A stretch of 64,000 bases of DNA from NCBI RefSeq assembly GCF_034350045.1, contig NZ_CP133781.1:1828001-1892000 (forward strand). Reading direction: 5' to 3'. The position numbers and the translations under genes are program-made. Shown here piece by piece: positions 8,553 to 18,434 of this stretch. The notes below the pieces were generated by a model. The model made no database searches. It saw only the letters and a list, made by a program, of their open reading frames with translations, and was not told the origin of the DNA. This stretch comes from Pseudomonas sp. CCI4.2. Its GTDB lineage: Bacteria > Pseudomonadota > Gammaproteobacteria > Pseudomonadales > Pseudomonadaceae. Within the stretch, counting starts at the first letter, position 1; the number at the start of each line of letters is the position of its first letter.

Positions 8553-9654
8553 TACGGAAGGCCAACTGCTCAATGGTTTGGGTAGCATACTCGGCTTCTT
8601 CGCGGGCCTGAGTAATGATCCCGTGATGGGGAGACTTCCCACAAACCGGATCGGCATTGCTCGCATCGCCGGTCAACATAAACGCCTGACAGCGGCAGCC
8701 ACCGAAGTCTTTTTCCTTCTCGTCGCAGGAGCGGCAGGGTTCGGGCATCCAGGCATAACCGCGAAAACGATTGAAGCCGAACGAGTCGTACCAGATGTGC
8801 TGCATGCTGTGCTCGCGCACATTGGGAAACTGAATCGGTAACTGTCGCGCGCCATGGCAGGGCAGGGCGGTACCGTCTGGGGTCACGGTCAAAAACACAC
8901 TGCCCCAGCCGTTCATGCAGCCTTTCGGGCGTTCTTCGTAATAATCCGGGGTGACGAAAATCAGTTTGCATGGATGGTCTTCGGCGGCGAGCTTCGCCCG
9001 GTATTCATTGGTGACACGTTCGGCGCGCACCAGTTGGTCGCGGGTCGGCAGCAGGCCCTCGCGATTGAGTTTCGCCCAGCCGTAGAACTGACAGGTGGCC
9101 AGCTCAACGAAGTCCGCTTCCAGTGCGATGCACAGCTCGATGATGCGGTCGATTTTGTCGATGTTGTGCCGATGGGTGACGAAGTTCAGCACCATCGGGT
9201 AACCATGGGCTTTCACTGCCCGGGCCATTTCCAGCTTTTGCGCGAAGGCCTTTTTCGACCCCGCGAGCATGTTGTTCACTTGCTCGTCACTGGCTTGGAA
9301 ACTGATCTGGATATGGTCCAGCCCGGCTTTTTTGAAATCGATGATTTTCTGTTCGGTGAGGCCGATACCCGATGTGATCAGGTTGGTGTAGAAACCGAGT
9401 CGCCGCGCTTGGGCAATCAGCTCGGCCAGGTCTTGGCGCACCAAGGGCTCGCCGCCGGAAAAACCGATTTGCGCCGCGCCCATTTCCCGGGCTTCACGCA
9501 TCACCTTGAACCACTGTTCAGTGGTTAGCTCCTGACCTTGCGCCGCGAAATCCAGCGGGTTAGAGCAGTACGGGCATTGCAGCGGACAACGGTAAGTCAG
9601 CTCGGCCAGCAGCCATAACGGCAAGCCGGTTTCGGGTGTCGGCGCAATCCGCAC
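8518..9654 (-). CDS. pqqE: PQQ biosynthesis radical SAM protein PqqE
   Basis: Radical SAM enzyme that crosslinks the Glu and Tyr of peptide PqqA, the first committed step in pyrroloquinoline quinone synthesis, working with the chaperone PqqD. The N-terminus carries [19 protein letters not shown] with the CxxxCxxC [4Fe-4S] motif. The C-terminal SPASM region has the further cysteines ([34 protein letters not shown]) for auxiliary clusters. The frame is open upstream to 9792, overlapping pqqD. The start is taken as GTG 9654, just after the pqqD stop at 9662; TTG 9669, with a GGA upstream, is a real alternative. Length about 378 aa, normal for the family. Confidence 0.95.
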   Translation of the reverse strand: MRIAPTPETGLPLWLLAELTYRCPLQCPYCSNPLDFAAQGQELTTEQWFKVMREAREMGAAQIGFSGGEPLVRQDLAELIAQARRLGFYTNLITSGIGLTEQKIIDFKKAGLDHIQISFQASDEQVNNMLAGSKKAFAQKLEMARAVKAHGYPMVLNFVTHRHNIDKIDRIIELCIALEADFVELATCQFYGWAKLNREGLLPTRDQLVRAERVTNEYRAKLAAEDHPCKLIFVTPDYYEERPKGCMNGWGSVFLTVTPDGTALPCHGARQLPIQFPNVREHSMQHIWYDSFGFNRFRGYAWMPEPCRSCDEKEKDFGGCRCQAFMLTGDASNADPVCGKSPHHGIITQAREEAEYATQTIEQLAFRNERNSRLIIKS

Positions 9655-9661
9655 AGAGGTG

Positions 9662-9937
9662 TCAGGCAAGTTCGATCCAGCGTTCAGCACGGGCGACCTC
9701 CATAAACTGCTCGACGTCGGCACCGAGCTCTGGAAAGCCAGGAAACAATTGATCCAGCGCGCCGATGATCGCCTCGACATTTCGCTCGCCATCGATCAGG
9801 CCACCAATGGCGCTGGCACTCTCGTTGAGCTTGATCATGCCTTCCGGGTACAGCAATACGTGGCCGTTTTGCGCCGGTTCAAACTGGTAGCGATAACCCT
9901 GGCGCCAGCGCGGAATCAGATGTCGATTAAAGCTCAC
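9662..9937 (-). CDS. pqqD: PqqA-binding chaperone PqqD
   Basis: A 91-residue peptide chaperone (RRE-type fold) that holds PqqA for PqqE. It opens with [20 protein letters not shown] and carries the family pattern [17 protein letters not shown] and an acidic helix. The ATG overlaps the pqqC stop by 4 bp, so translation is coupled. The usual length is 90-95 aa. Confidence 0.95.
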   Translation of the reverse strand: MSFNRHLIPRWRQGYRYQFEPAQNGHVLLYPEGMIKLNESASAIGGLIDGERNVEAIIGALDQLFPGFPELGADVEQFMEVARAERWIELA

Positions 9938-10689
9938 AGGGCGATCCCCTTATGCCAGACGCGTTGATCGGTAACGCTATGGTACGGCGGACGGTTCAGT
10001 TCGTAGGCCATGCTCATGGCATCGAGCATGCTCCACAGAATGTCCAATTTGAACTGAAGAATTTCCAGCATTCGCTGCTGGCCTTCGTAGGTGGTGTAGT
10101 GCTGCAAGGTGATGGTCAGACCATGCTCGACATCACGTCGCGCCTGACTCAGACGAGTACGGAAATACTCGTAGCCAGTGGGGTCGATCCACGGATAGTG
10201 CTGCGGCCAACTGTCCAGGCGCGATTGGTGAATCTGCGGCGCGAACAATTCGGTCAATGAGCTGCTCGCGGCTTCCTGCCAATTAGCGCGGCGGGCGAAG
10301 TTGACGTAAGCATCGACGGCAAATCGCACACCGGGCAGCACCAATTCCTGCGAGCGCAATTGGTCTGGGTCCAGGCCTACCGCTTGCCCCAAACGTAGCC
10401 ACGCTTCGATGCCGCCGTCTTCACCGGGGGCGCCATCGTGGTCGAGCAGACGTTGAATCCACTCCCGGCGAATTTCACGGTCCGGGCAGTTGGCCAAAAT
10501 CGCGGCGTCTTTTAACGGGATATTGACCTGGTAATAGAAGCGGTTGGCGACCCAGCCCTGAATCTGTTCACGGGTTGCACGGCCTTCGTACATCGCCACA
10601 TGAAACGGGTGATGGATGTGGTAATAGGCACCCTTGGCGCGCAGGGCGGCCTCGAACTCAGCGGGTGACAATGCAGTGGCGTCGCTCAT
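9934..10689 (-). CDS. pqqC: Pyrroloquinoline-quinone synthase PqqC
   Basis: Cofactor-less oxidase that catalyses the last step, ring closure and eight-electron oxidation of AHQQ to PQQ. 251 aa, the family length, all-alpha. Conserved stretches [29 protein letters not shown] and the [18 protein letters not shown] loop contain His and Tyr residues known to line the active site. It sits 8 bp after pqqB and overlaps pqqD by 4 bp. Confidence 0.97.
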   Translation of the reverse strand: MSDATALSPAEFEAALRAKGAYYHIHHPFHVAMYEGRATREQIQGWVANRFYYQVNIPLKDAAILANCPDREIRREWIQRLLDHDGAPGEDGGIEAWLRLGQAVGLDPDQLRSQELVLPGVRFAVDAYVNFARRANWQEAASSSLTELFAPQIHQSRLDSWPQHYPWIDPTGYEYFRTRLSQARRDVEHGLTITLQHYTTYEGQQRMLEILQFKLDILWSMLDAMSMAYELNRPPYHSVTDQRVWHKGIAL

Positions 10690-10697
10690 GCAGGCTC

Positions 10698-11609
10698 CTA
10701 AAGCTCGATACTCATGCCGTCGTAGGCAACTTCAACGTTACGGCGGACCAACTCAGCGCGCTCCGGGGAGTCTTCATCCAGGATCGGGTTGGTGTTGTTG
10801 ATGTGAATAAGCACTTTGCGTTGGTCGGGCAATTGCTCCAACACCTCAAGCATCCCGCCGGGACCGCTTTGCGCCATATGGCCCATCTCACGCCCGGTGC
10901 GGGTGCCGACGCCGCGACGTTGCATTTCATCGTCGTTCCACATCGTGCCGTCCACCAACAGACAGTCGGCAGCGGCCATTTGCTGCATCAGGGCTCCATC
11001 GACTTTACCCAACCCCGGCGCATAGAACAGCGTGCCGCCGGTTTTCAGGTCTTCGACGATCAAGCCAATGTTGTCGCCGGGGTGCGGATCGAAACGGTGC
11101 GGCGAATACGGCGGCGCTGCGCTACTTAAAGGGAATGGCGTAAAGCGCAGGTTTGGGCAGGCCGGGATGACAAAGCTGCCTTCCAGTGCGATGCGGTTCC
11201 AACTTAGGCCGCCGTTCCAGTGGGTCAGCATCGGAAATAACGGAAAACCGCTGCTCAGGTCTTCGTGAACCATGTCGGTACACCACACTTGATGCGGGCA
11301 GCCTTCGCGCAAGCTGAGCAGGCCAGTGGTGTGGTCGATCTGGCTGTCCATCAAAATGATCGCGCTGATGCCTGTGTCCCGCAGGGCCCGGCCCGGTTGC
11401 ATCGGCTTAAAGTCCTGCAATTGTGCGCGGATATCGGGGGAGGCGTTGCACAACACCCAATGCACGCCGTCATCGGACAGGGCAATGGACGATTGGGTGC
11501 GCGCTTGAGCCCGCAGACTACCGTCGCGAAAGCCCGCGCAGTTAGCGCAGTTGCAGTTCCACTGAGGGAAACCGCCGCCAGCCGCAGAACCTAGAATCTG
11601 TATGAACAT
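10698..11609 (-). CDS. pqqB: PQQ biosynthesis hydroxylase PqqB
   Basis: 303 aa, metallo-beta-lactamase fold. In PQQ synthesis PqqB hydroxylates the tyrosine-derived ring of the crosslinked intermediate. The N-terminus [20 protein letters not shown] and the CxxC pair (NCNCANC) that binds zinc are typical. [16 protein letters not shown] carries the DxxxDH-like metal motif of the family. A GGAG site precedes the ATG. It follows pqqA after a terminator-like hairpin, so its expression is probably lower than that of pqqA. Confidence 0.96.
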   Translation of the reverse strand: MFIQILGSAAGGGFPQWNCNCANCAGFRDGSLRAQARTQSSIALSDDGVHWVLCNASPDIRAQLQDFKPMQPGRALRDTGISAIILMDSQIDHTTGLLSLREGCPHQVWCTDMVHEDLSSGFPLFPMLTHWNGGLSWNRIALEGSFVIPACPNLRFTPFPLSSAAPPYSPHRFDPHPGDNIGLIVEDLKTGGTLFYAPGLGKVDGALMQQMAAADCLLVDGTMWNDDEMQRRGVGTRTGREMGHMAQSGPGGMLEVLEQLPDQRKVLIHINNTNPILDEDSPERAELVRRNVEVAYDGMSIEL

Positions 11610-11623
11610 TTACGCTCCATGAA

Positions 11624-11651
11624 TAAAAACGCCCCGGCGAACCGAGGCGTT
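11624..11651 (-). terminator. Hairpin attenuator between pqqA and pqqB
   Basis: On the minus strand AACGCCTCGG-TTCG-CCGGGGCGTT forms a 10-bp stem (one G-U pair) on a TTCG-type loop, followed at once by TTTATTC. It lies 14 bp after the pqqA stop and 15 bp before pqqB. Partial termination here would give more pqqA message than the rest, fitting the need for PqqA as a consumed substrate. Confidence 0.82.
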
Positions 11652-11665
11652 GCACCGCGTCAGAA

Positions 11666-11740
11666 TCAACGGCTTGCGAAGTACATGGTGACTTCGAAAC
11701 CGATACGCAGATCAGTGTAAGCAGGTTTAGTCCACGACAT
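11666..11740 (-). CDS. pqqA: PQQ precursor peptide PqqA
   Basis: A 24-residue ribosomal precursor of [23 protein letters not shown] followed by FASR. The conserved E-V-T-M-Y holds the Glu and Tyr that PqqE joins and that become the quinone skeleton. A GGAG site lies 6-9 nt before the ATG. The gene is separated from pqqF by 208 bp and from pqqB by 56 bp with a terminator-like hairpin. Confidence 0.97.
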
Positions 11741-11948
11741 AGGAGACTCCTTCCAGGCATATACAGCGGTTGATGACCCACATTAGTCACTCGCCAAGCG
11801 AAGACGTTCAGATGGTTAGGCAGCTATCTTAATAAAAGCGTGTTTAATCTGCGCCGTCATCCTCGATAAACGCCGTTGCGAGATCGGTAATTATAGGTCC
11901 GCCTGGCACTCTCGGCTTTCGCCATAACCCCGATTCGGCGGATGTCTC

Positions 11949-14282
11949 CTACAGGAAGGGTGTTTGCAGCGCGATTTGGCGATTGCTTAGGTATAGCCAG
12001 CCGTCGGCGGCCCCTACTAACCGACAAATGGCGGTGAGCAGTTCGTGCTTTTCAAGGCGAAGAAGCGCGGTTTGCAGCTGTTCTGGGTAACGGGCGCCAT
12101 GCCCGGCCATGTGCGCTTGCCAGAGCCATTCGCTGGCTTGAAGGGGGTCCATGGTGGCGATGTCGAACTGGGCGGCCAACGCTTGGCGCTGGGACGTCAA
12201 ATCCGCGGCTTGGATTAATGCGGGTAGGCGCCTGATGAATGCTTGTAGATGACCCACGATTTCTTCCGTAGACGCACTGGGCGACTGCACCCCAAACAAC
12301 CAACCTGCTTGGCCAGCGATTTGTCGCAGGCCGCTGAATACCGCATAGCCCAATTGTAATTCCACTCGCAGCCGTTGATAGAAGGGCGCTTGCCCGAGGT
12401 GCGCCAACAGCCGCCACGCCGCTTCATCCTCCACGCGCTGACTAGGCGCTGGGCAGAATAAAAGCACAGCAGTTTCGCAAGCGTCAGATACACCGTTCAC
12501 TCGGTGCATACCGTGGGTAACGTTAGCGGCCTTAAGGAGTTGATCAACGGCTCCACCCGGCATCCTTCGCAGTTCAACGTTCAGTGCGACTTTGGTTTCT
12601 TCGGATAAGCCGACGGAAAACGTCGTCCATCGCGCGCCAGCCAAAATCGTCGACACGTCGTTGTTATCGTTGTCGACCCAATCTACCGCGCTCAAACAGG
12701 CCTCCGGCAGCCGCTTGAGCAACTGGCGGATTGGAATCAACGCAGGCTCAGGACGAAGTTGCCCCAAGCGCGCCAAGGTTTCAGGCTTGGGCACGGTCAG
12801 CACATCCAGGGCGTGCCGGATGACAAGAGGCATGGGTGCCGAAGTGCCGCTTAGCTTGAGTTGCCAAAAGCGGCCGTATTGGCTGAAGGCGAGATCGACG
12901 CCCGCCTGTTGTGCCGCTGTGATGACTGAGCGCAGGTTGTCGTTGAGCATCTGCCACAGCCTAGAATGCGCCGAGGTCAATCGCCAACGCAGGAAAACCG
13001 CACCCTGCGCGCCATCGCCAATGTCGGCGCGCAAAAAAGGATTGGGCGCAGGCAGGCGCCAAGCGATGTGCTGAGTGCTCAAGTTATCCACAGCCAGGGG
13101 ATGAAGCAGGTACGCGGGCTGTAATTGGGCGAGCAGTGATTTCAATGTGTCTGGCGAGGGATTTGAGCGGTTGTTGAAGCACTGCGCCATCGCCAGCGCA
13201 CCACCGGCCGCCCGTCGTCGATCTTGCAGCAGCGCGTATTGCTCATACAGTTTCGGATCGCCACTGTTGGATTCGAAAAACCCCAGCCAGTCAAAAAACA
13301 ATTCAGCGACAACGCCGCGTTGGTGAACGCCGTTTTCGGTTAGCGTGAACTCGATACCCAGCAGCAGCTGATCTTCAAAACTGTACAGCGACTCGACCTT
13401 GAGCGAGTCGATCACGTCGCGTTCGCGCAGCTCGAATAGCAATCCGCCGGGTTGTGGGTCGGTCAGCCCTGTCTGGAAATATCTCAACGCTTCGAGACCC
13501 GACTCAGGCAGGTTTTCACACGCAAAAATCAAGTTCAGCCGGCGCGGGTCGGTAATGGGCTGCGCAGTGGGTGCTGTTTCCAACAAGGGCGGCGGGGGCG
13601 TTTGAGCAGACCTTTCTCCGCTGACAAAGATGCTGCCATAGCCAGTTGCCAACGCCCTCAGGTCATCCAATGATTGCGGACCCGTAAGGCTCAAGATCAT
13701 TTGTCCGGAGTGATAAAAGTGCCGATAAAAGTCCTGCAACGCCTGCTGAAAAGCCTGGCGCGGCACGGGAAGGCTGTAGCGATTTCCTGCATGAAATGCC
13801 CGCAACGGATGACGCGCTGACAGCGGTTGCAGCAATGTCGTTTGATATCGGGCTTCGGTGTCCTGCGACCAGGCGATGAACTCTGCATGCAGCACTTCGC
13901 GTTCCCGTCGTTGATCGGCTAACGCAAGGCGCGGGTGGCTGAGCATCTCGCACAGGCGCTCCACGCCTTGGGCGAACACCGACTGTGGCAGCTCGAAAAA
14001 AAAGTCTGTGGTACGTTCCCGGGTGCTGGCGTTCACCAGCCCACCATGACGCTGAACGAAGGCCATCAAACTGTCGTCGGCGGGAAAACGCTCTGTGCCC
14101 AGGAAAAACAAATGCTCGAGAAAGTGCGCCAGCCCCGGCCATTGCGTCGGTACATCATGACTGCCCGCCGCTACCCGCAACGCCGCCGCACAGCGTTTTA
14201 ATCGTGGCGCATGGCGAAGCACCACGTGTAACCCGTTGGGCAACGTCAGGTGTTCGACATCGGGAGTTGTGAGCGCAGGCAT
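11949..14282 (-). CDS. pqqF: PQQ biosynthesis zinc protease PqqF
   Basis: M16 (insulinase-like) zinc protease, 777 aa, thought to release the crosslinked Glu-Tyr from modified PqqA, usually with PqqG or an equivalent. The inverted zinc motif HFLEH lies near residues 53-57, and the downstream Glu in EREVLHAEF is the third ligand. Duplicated M16 domains fill the rest, the C-terminal half being catalytically inactive as usual. It is first in the cluster, upstream of pqqA in the same direction, as in P. fluorescens and P. putida. The 208-bp gap after it suggests pqqA has its own promoter. Confidence 0.92.
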   Translation of the reverse strand: MPALTTPDVEHLTLPNGLHVVLRHAPRLKRCAAALRVAAGSHDVPTQWPGLAHFLEHLFFLGTERFPADDSLMAFVQRHGGLVNASTRERTTDFFFELPQSVFAQGVERLCEMLSHPRLALADQRREREVLHAEFIAWSQDTEARYQTTLLQPLSARHPLRAFHAGNRYSLPVPRQAFQQALQDFYRHFYHSGQMILSLTGPQSLDDLRALATGYGSIFVSGERSAQTPPPPLLETAPTAQPITDPRRLNLIFACENLPESGLEALRYFQTGLTDPQPGGLLFELRERDVIDSLKVESLYSFEDQLLLGIEFTLTENGVHQRGVVAELFFDWLGFFESNSGDPKLYEQYALLQDRRRAAGGALAMAQCFNNRSNPSPDTLKSLLAQLQPAYLLHPLAVDNLSTQHIAWRLPAPNPFLRADIGDGAQGAVFLRWRLTSAHSRLWQMLNDNLRSVITAAQQAGVDLAFSQYGRFWQLKLSGTSAPMPLVIRHALDVLTVPKPETLARLGQLRPEPALIPIRQLLKRLPEACLSAVDWVDNDNNDVSTILAGARWTTFSVGLSEETKVALNVELRRMPGGAVDQLLKAANVTHGMHRVNGVSDACETAVLLFCPAPSQRVEDEAAWRLLAHLGQAPFYQRLRVELQLGYAVFSGLRQIAGQAGWLFGVQSPSASTEEIVGHLQAFIRRLPALIQAADLTSQRQALAAQFDIATMDPLQASEWLWQAHMAGHGARYPEQLQTALLRLEKHELLTAICRLVGAADGWLYLSNRQIALQTPFL

Positions 14283-14347
14283 TCAGGCTTCCGGCGTTTT
14301 AGCGAGGCAAGCCAACATGCTAGCGGAAATGTTTCGGCTTAGGACAA

Positions 14348-15148
14348 TCAGCCGCGACTCAACACGGTGTACAACCCTGGACGTCGATCACTGAAGTAGG
14401 TGTTGATGGCTCGGGAATCGTTCAACAACTGGCGGTCCAGCACGCCGATGATCAACGCTTCATCTTCTGCGGCCTGAGCAATTCGACAGCCATCCGGGGC
14501 CGCAATGCTGCTCAGACCGCAGTAATGAATAGCGCCCTCACTGCCGCAATAATTGGCGTATGCGACGTAGCATTGGTTTTCAAACGCACGAGCGCGCACC
14601 GTGACTTCAGCTACAAAGTCGTACGGTTTCATGTTGGCGGTCGGCACCACGATCAAATCAGCACCGGCCAAGGCCAGGCGTCGAGTGTTTTCCGGGAATT
14701 CCAGGTCATAGCAGATCAACAACCCGAGACGCCAGCCGTTCAGCTCGACCACCGGAAAGTCATCCCCACCCACCGCAAACATCGACGTGTCCAAGTCACC
14801 GTAAAGATGGGTCTTACGGTAGTGACACAGACTTCTTCCCTGCGCGTCGATCAACTGCACCGCGTTGTAAATCTGCCCATGGCTAGACCGCTCAGGGTAG
14901 CCGTACACAATCGCGATGCCGGTTTCTTGTGCAATCGCCATGATCTGCTGCGCCGACTCGCCGTCACGGGCTTGGGCCAAGGAAAATGCCGCTTGGGCGC
15001 CGATGTTGTAACCGGTCAGAAACATCTCTGGCAATACAAGCAAATCTGCGCCTTGGGCCGCTGCTTGCGACGCTTTCAGTGCCAGGCGCGCAAGGTTGCC
15101 GCTGACATCCAGCGGCAGCGGCGGGCATTGGTACAAGGCAATGTGCAT
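14348..15148 (-). CDS. davA: 5-aminovaleramide amidohydrolase (DavA), nitrilase superfamily
   Basis: 266 aa carbon-nitrogen hydrolase. The triad is visible as Glu in LPEMFLTGYNIG, Lys in YRKTHLYGD and Cys in LICYDLEFPE. Next to a lysine 2-monooxygenase it is expected to hydrolyse 5-aminovaleramide to 5-aminovalerate. The frame is open to 15310, but ATG 15148 (MHIALYQCPPLPL) gives the normal N-terminus and an 11-bp gap to davB. The order pqqF-davA-davB-Lrp regulator matches P. putida KT2440 as remembered (PP_0382-0384). Confidence 0.88.
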   Translation of the reverse strand: MHIALYQCPPLPLDVSGNLARLALKASQAAAQGADLLVLPEMFLTGYNIGAQAAFSLAQARDGESAQQIMAIAQETGIAIVYGYPERSSHGQIYNAVQLIDAQGRSLCHYRKTHLYGDLDTSMFAVGGDDFPVVELNGWRLGLLICYDLEFPENTRRLALAGADLIVVPTANMKPYDFVAEVTVRARAFENQCYVAYANYCGSEGAIHYCGLSSIAAPDGCRIAQAAEDEALIIGVLDRQLLNDSRAINTYFSDRRPGLYTVLSRG

Positions 15149-15159
15149 GAAGGTGTTCC

Positions 15160-16839
15160 TCAGTCTGCCAACGCGATAGGACCAATGTCGTTGAACACAT
15201 CGCCAGGCCCTGGGTTCTCGGGATGAGTGCTGCCACCGAAGTGCTTCATGATGCCCCACACTGCATTCAGCGACGTCTGTACCGCGCCTTCGACCCACGC
15301 GGGGGTCCATGAGACGTCATCGCCGGCGATGAAAATCCCGCGCTGTTCGTCGGGCATGTCCTGCTGCATAAAGTGCGCAAACATCCGTTGGTTATAGCGG
15401 TAGTGGCCGGGCAGGGCGCCTTTGAAGGCCCCCAGGAAATGCGGATCGGCTTCCCACGACACGGTGATCGGTTCGCCGATGATTCGCGAAGCGATATCCA
15501 CCTTCGGATAGATTTTCTTCAGGGCATCAAGGGCCAGCTTCACGCGTTTCTCTACCGGGTGCGGCAGCATCTTCAACGCGTCGCTCATCCACGAGTAGGA
15601 CAGGCAAATAACGCCCGGCTGGTCGTCGCCGTTATCAAACAGATAGGTGCCACGGGTCAGGCGGTCAGTGAGGGTCATGCTCATCAGGTCGCGGCCAGTT
15701 TCCGGGTCTTTGTCTTTCCAGAATGGGCGGTCGACCATGACGAAAGTCTTCGACGATTGCATGTAGCGCGTGCGGTCCAGGGCCATCCACATTTTCTGTG
15801 AAAACAGCGATTCTTCGCATTCAATCTGGGTGGTCAAAAGCCAGCTTTGGCAGGTGGTCAGCACGGCGGCGTAATGCAGGGTGTGGCCCCACGTGTCGGT
15901 GACTTCGAAACGCCCATCGTCGGCGCGGGCAATACGCTTCACCCCGGAACGCGGAGCGCCGCGGTGCAGCGACGCCAGGCTGGTACCTTCCGGCCAATGG
16001 ACGCAACGCTCCGGCACATGACGCCAGATGCCCAGTGGCACCTGTTCCACGCCGCCAACGATCAGGTGCTGATGATCGTCGCAGTTGGTCATGACCACGC
16101 GGAAGATTTCCAGCATCGAGTTAGGGAAGTCCGAGTCCCAGCCGCCGGTACCGAAGCCTACCTGGCCGAACACTTCACGGTGGGTGAAGGACAGTTTGGC
16201 GAAGGCTTTGGAGGTGGCGACGAAATCGTAAAACGTCCGGTCGTCCCACAGTGGAACCAGCGTATTCCACAGGCTTTTAAGGCGTGGGACGTCACGGTCA
16301 CGGATGGCTTGCTGGATCTCGGCGAATTGCGAGCCAGCTTCCAACGCATCGGCCCACGCGTCAGCGACTTCTTGGAACAGTGCAGGAAGATCCGACAGTT
16401 TTTGTGCGTAGTAGGTGGTGCCTTCCAGGTCGATCACCGTGCTGCCGGACGCGGCAGTCAGCGGGTTCGGGAAGGGTTTTGATTCCAGACCGAGTTTGTC
16501 GACGTAGTGATAGAACGCGGTAGAGGACACTGGAAAACGCATGCCGCCCAGCTCGGCGACAATGCCGTTGGTGCCAGCAAAGGCCTGCGAGCGCAGCCGC
16601 CCGCCCATTTTCGACGCTTCGTAAATAACCGGTTTGAAGCCCAGCTTCATTAGCTCGTAGGCTGCAACCAACCCCGCGATGCCCGCGCCAACCACCGCCA
16701 CTTCCGCGCCATGATGCTCTGCCGGAATACTGCCCAGCCCAGCCGGGTGCTCGATCCAGTCGTCAAACGCGAAAGGAAAGTCCGGACCGAACATGGTGAT
16801 GGGTTTTTTACCGTCTGCAGGATGGCGATTATTGTTCAT
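15160..16839 (-). CDS. davB: L-lysine 2-monooxygenase (DavB)
   Basis: 559 aa flavin amine oxidase family enzyme. It oxidatively decarboxylates L-lysine to 5-aminovaleramide in the aminovalerate route. The Rossmann motif AEVAVVGAGIAGLVAAYELM binds FAD near residues 45-65. The C-terminal FAD segment is RGIFIAGDDVSWTPAWVEGA. ATG 16839 (MNNNRHPADGKKP) is chosen over 16866. It is related to tryptophan 2-monooxygenase, but the davA neighbour and size point to lysine. Confidence 0.88.
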   Translation of the reverse strand: MNNNRHPADGKKPITMFGPDFPFAFDDWIEHPAGLGSIPAEHHGAEVAVVGAGIAGLVAAYELMKLGFKPVIYEASKMGGRLRSQAFAGTNGIVAELGGMRFPVSSTAFYHYVDKLGLESKPFPNPLTAASGSTVIDLEGTTYYAQKLSDLPALFQEVADAWADALEAGSQFAEIQQAIRDRDVPRLKSLWNTLVPLWDDRTFYDFVATSKAFAKLSFTHREVFGQVGFGTGGWDSDFPNSMLEIFRVVMTNCDDHQHLIVGGVEQVPLGIWRHVPERCVHWPEGTSLASLHRGAPRSGVKRIARADDGRFEVTDTWGHTLHYAAVLTTCQSWLLTTQIECEESLFSQKMWMALDRTRYMQSSKTFVMVDRPFWKDKDPETGRDLMSMTLTDRLTRGTYLFDNGDDQPGVICLSYSWMSDALKMLPHPVEKRVKLALDALKKIYPKVDIASRIIGEPITVSWEADPHFLGAFKGALPGHYRYNQRMFAHFMQQDMPDEQRGIFIAGDDVSWTPAWVEGAVQTSLNAVWGIMKHFGGSTHPENPGPGDVFNDIGPIALAD

Positions 16840-16972
16840 GACTGACCTTGCTCGGCGGGAACACAAAAGAGGACAGTTTAGATAAGAGTGAACGCGTTAA
16901 TAAGACGCAAAGTGTTGTCGTTTTAGATGAATATGCTGCGTTATGACGAACAGGGTGGTCATATTGCAATCC

Positions 16973-17051
16973 TGTAGAAGCTAACGTGTTGGCGAGGTGG
17001 CCTGGCGGGGGTGTGCAGTCTTGATGCCTCGCCAACACGTTGGCTTCTACT
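16973..17051. repeat. REP inverted pair (REPIN-like)
   Basis: TGTAGAAGCTAACGTGTTGG at the left edge is mirrored by CCAACACGTTGGCTTCTAC at the right edge, about 30 bp apart. It lies between the davB start and the end of the Lrp gene. The same family recurs at 42345-42423 and 63782-63858 with the core GTTGGCGA and edges CTGTAG/CTACAG. It would fold into a long hairpin in RNA. Confidence 0.85.
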
Positions 17052-17070
17052 GTGATTTGGCATCACAGGG

Positions 17071-17544
17071 TCAAACTGGCTGGCCCCGATCAATCTTGCT
17101 GCTGAGAATGATCGAGGTCGTGGTTTTTTCCACGCCATCGACGCTACCGATCAAATCCAGTAGTTGATCCAGTTGTTCAGGTGAGTCGGTGCGTAGCCAC
17201 GCCACATAATCGAACTCGCCGCTCACCGCGCACAGTTGCTGAACCTGAGCGATGGCGCTTAACCGACGCAGCACTTCTTTGCCCGAACGCGGTTGCACCG
17301 TAATACCGACATAGGCCTGCAACCCACCATCGATTACTCGCTGACTCAAACGCACCCCGTAACCGGTGATGACTTTGGATTTTTCCAGGCGCGCCAGGCG
17401 TGAGGTCACAGTGGTTCGCGCTATTCCCAATTGCCGGGCCAGCATCGCGACACTCTCGCGGGCATTGATCTGTAAGGCCGCGATCAATTGGCGGTCGATT
17501 TCGTCAAGAGCGAGTGGGCGGCTATCGGGCAAGGTCATCTCCAT
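17071..17544 (-). CDS. Lrp/AsnC-family transcriptional regulator
   Basis: 157 aa, usual size. An N-terminal helix-turn-helix (DEIDRQLIAALQINARESVA then RQLGIARTTVTSRLARLEKS) is followed by the RAM/AsnC effector domain (YVGITVQPRSGKEVLRRLS ... VSGEFDYVAWLRT). It lies upstream of davBA in the same direction, so it is the likely local regulator, probably sensing lysine or another amino acid; this is inferred from position. The start could also be the internal ATG two codons in. Confidence 0.88.
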   Translation of the reverse strand: MEMTLPDSRPLALDEIDRQLIAALQINARESVAMLARQLGIARTTVTSRLARLEKSKVITGYGVRLSQRVIDGGLQAYVGITVQPRSGKEVLRRLSAIAQVQQLCAVSGEFDYVAWLRTDSPEQLDQLLDLIGSVDGVEKTTTSIILSSKIDRGQPV

Positions 17545-17578
17545 TGGTACGGCGGGGCGAGCATGTTACCTGCAACGT

Positions 17579-18346
17579 TCAATTCTTATAATCAGGTGCG
17601 ATCCGGTCCAACAATCTCAGTAGTGCGGCCCAGGCCAGTCGATTGGCATCCGGGTCACTTAGCTCACCTTCGGCAACGTCTTTGCCTGGCGCGTTGAACT
17701 GCTGCTCTGTGCGGCGGCAAACGTCGTGCGACGGAACGCTCAATGCACCACCGGCCTGGGCAGCGATCTGAATGTCGCAGGCTTTTTCCAAGTAGTACAT
17801 GCGCAGAAAGGCCTGCGAAACGCTCTCGCCAACCGTCAGCAAACCGTGATTGCGCAGGATCATGACGGCGTTATCGCCCAGATCGGTCACCAGCCGTTGC
17901 TGTTCGCTCAGGTTTAGCGCGATGCCTTCGTACTCGTGATAGGCGACGCGACCATAAAACTCCAAGGAGATTTGATTCACAGGCAACAAACCGCACTCCT
18001 GCGCGGCCACCGCACAACCGGCTTTGGTATGCGTGTGCAGCACACAGTGAGCGTCTTCACGAGCGCAGTGAATGGCGCTGTGAATCACGAAACCGGCCGG
18101 ATTCACCGGAAACGGTGAGTCTTCGACTTTAGCGCCCTGCAAATCAATTTTTACTAGGTTCGAGGCAGTGATTTCCTCGAAGAACAGGCCGTAGGGATTA
18201 ATCAGAAAATGATGCTCCGGCCCTGGAATACGGACGGAAATATGCGTCGAAATCAGGTCGCTCATTCGGTAATGGGCGATCAAGCGGTAACAGGCGGCCA
18301 GTTCTTGCCTGAGTCGCCATTCTTCTTCGCGGTAAACGTTTGCCAT
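17579..18346 (-). CDS. Class II aldolase/adducin family protein
   Basis: 255 aa. It has the class II aldolase zinc-site pattern: STHISVRIPG near the N-terminus, HSAIHCAREDAHCVLHTHTK with the metal-binding His pair, and the third-ligand region ILRNHGLLTVGES. ATG 18346 (MANVYREEEWRLRQ) has a strong GGAGG site 5-9 nt upstream, so the longer frame to 18454 is not used. The family includes fuculose-phosphate aldolase and many uncharacterised adducin-like proteins; the long C-terminus and lack of a sugar operon favour the latter. Substrate unknown. Confidence 0.85.
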   Translation of the reverse strand: MANVYREEEWRLRQELAACYRLIAHYRMSDLISTHISVRIPGPEHHFLINPYGLFFEEITASNLVKIDLQGAKVEDSPFPVNPAGFVIHSAIHCAREDAHCVLHTHTKAGCAVAAQECGLLPVNQISLEFYGRVAYHEYEGIALNLSEQQRLVTDLGDNAVMILRNHGLLTVGESVSQAFLRMYYLEKACDIQIAAQAGGALSVPSHDVCRRTEQQFNAPGKDVAEGELSDPDANRLAWAALLRLLDRIAPDYKN

Positions 18347-18434
18347 GATGCCTCCGAAGCGGTGTTTTCGTGCGCCAGCTTGTATCAATGTGATCGGGCT
18401 TGTACACCGCTGGGCTGTCACGGAGCAAACACCG

